Of a DNA stretch of 5,426 nt, positions 5,330 through 5,426 are shown in pieces. Both the position numbers and the translations under genes were made by a program. The number at the start of each line of letters is the position of its first letter. The first letter of the stretch is position 1. The DNA comes from an uncultured Collinsella sp. GTDB lineage: Bacteria; Actinomycetota; Coriobacteriia; Coriobacteriales; Coriobacteriaceae. Below the pieces are notes generated by a model. That model was not told the DNA's origin, did not search any database, and saw only the letters and a list, made by a program, of their open reading frames with translations. The stretch spans positions 1-5,426 of the forward strand of contig USQE01000094.1 in assembly GCA_900556675.1 (NCBI GenBank), in the 5' to 3' direction.

Positions 5330-5426
5330 CCATGGCAACGCCGCAGGTAGAGGACGGACAGCGAGCGACGTCCAGGGCGAACAAGTTGGCACGAAAAAGG
5401 CAAGGCATAGACCTTCTGCTCATGCC

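Larger units (their letters stand above)
5091..5426. other. Intergenic region upstream of thrE, repeat-rich, no convincing gene
   Basis: Open frames on the minus strand (94 and 65 codons, in different frames) show no recognisable domain, run through palindromes and lack clear ribosome sites. They are probably chance. The region holds an 8-bp dyad (5181-5208), a 9-bp hairpin (5215-5239), tandem units (5279-5324) and four copies of GGCAACG (5114, 5220, 5237 and 5334). Only weak promoter matches for thrE are seen, for example TTCGCA, 16 bases, TATGTT near 5126-5153. A minus-strand frame entering from the right edge ends at a TAG near 5320 and is not recognised. Confidence 0.5.

Noticed and set aside
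5108..5392. 94-codon minus-strand frame upstream of thrE
   Set aside because: It runs through several palindromes and tandem repeats, has no recognised domain and no convincing ribosome site.
5394..5426. Possible minus-strand terminator at the right edge (GGCAT...ATGCC then a T run)
   Set aside because: The stem is only five base pairs, the T run is separated from it by several bases, and the window ends here, so it cannot be judged.

Overview
The window is a GC-rich bacterial chromosome segment in which every supportable gene lies on the minus strand. The best guess is an anaerobic gut actinobacterium of the class Coriobacteriia, such as Collinsella or a relative. That guess rests on three things: a very large fused 2-hydroxyacyl-CoA dehydratase activase with a DUF2229 extension (an enzyme family of strict anaerobes), a single-chain threonine/serine exporter of the actinobacterial type, and a two-domain DUF2798 membrane protein. 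It is an inference from gene content, not a database match.

Layout, left to right. Positions 1-2361 hold the first 787 codons of the activase fusion, whose C-terminal part runs off the left edge. Its start region (2362-2443) carries a short leader, an extended -10 promoter candidate and a perfect 21-bp palindrome that would cover the -35 region. A textbook intrinsic terminator (2444-2476) separates it from the upstream gene. Positions 2477-2642 are a non-coding 3' tail. Positions 2643-3191 encode a 182-residue four-helix membrane protein built from two DUF2798 repeats. Its leader (about 3192-3312) contains a strong terminator hairpin ahead of the ribosome binding site, which suggests transcription attenuation. 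Positions 3402-3504 contain two adjacent inverted repeats. Positions 3505-5073 encode a 522-residue ThrE-type threonine/serine exporter with an unusually acidic N-terminal tail. Positions 5074-5426 are intergenic, with no convincing gene but several small inverted and direct repeats.

The three genes do not look like one operon. Terminator-like hairpins lie upstream of both the DUF2798 gene and the activase gene, and each gap is long enough for its own promoter. No functional pathway linking them can be read from the sequence. The most interesting signals are regulatory: the palindromic operator candidate with a degenerate second copy before the activase, the apparent attenuator before the DUF2798 gene, and the related small palindromes bracketing thrE. 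I see no CRISPR array, tRNA, rRNA, transposase or defence gene, and nothing that clearly amounts to a new system.
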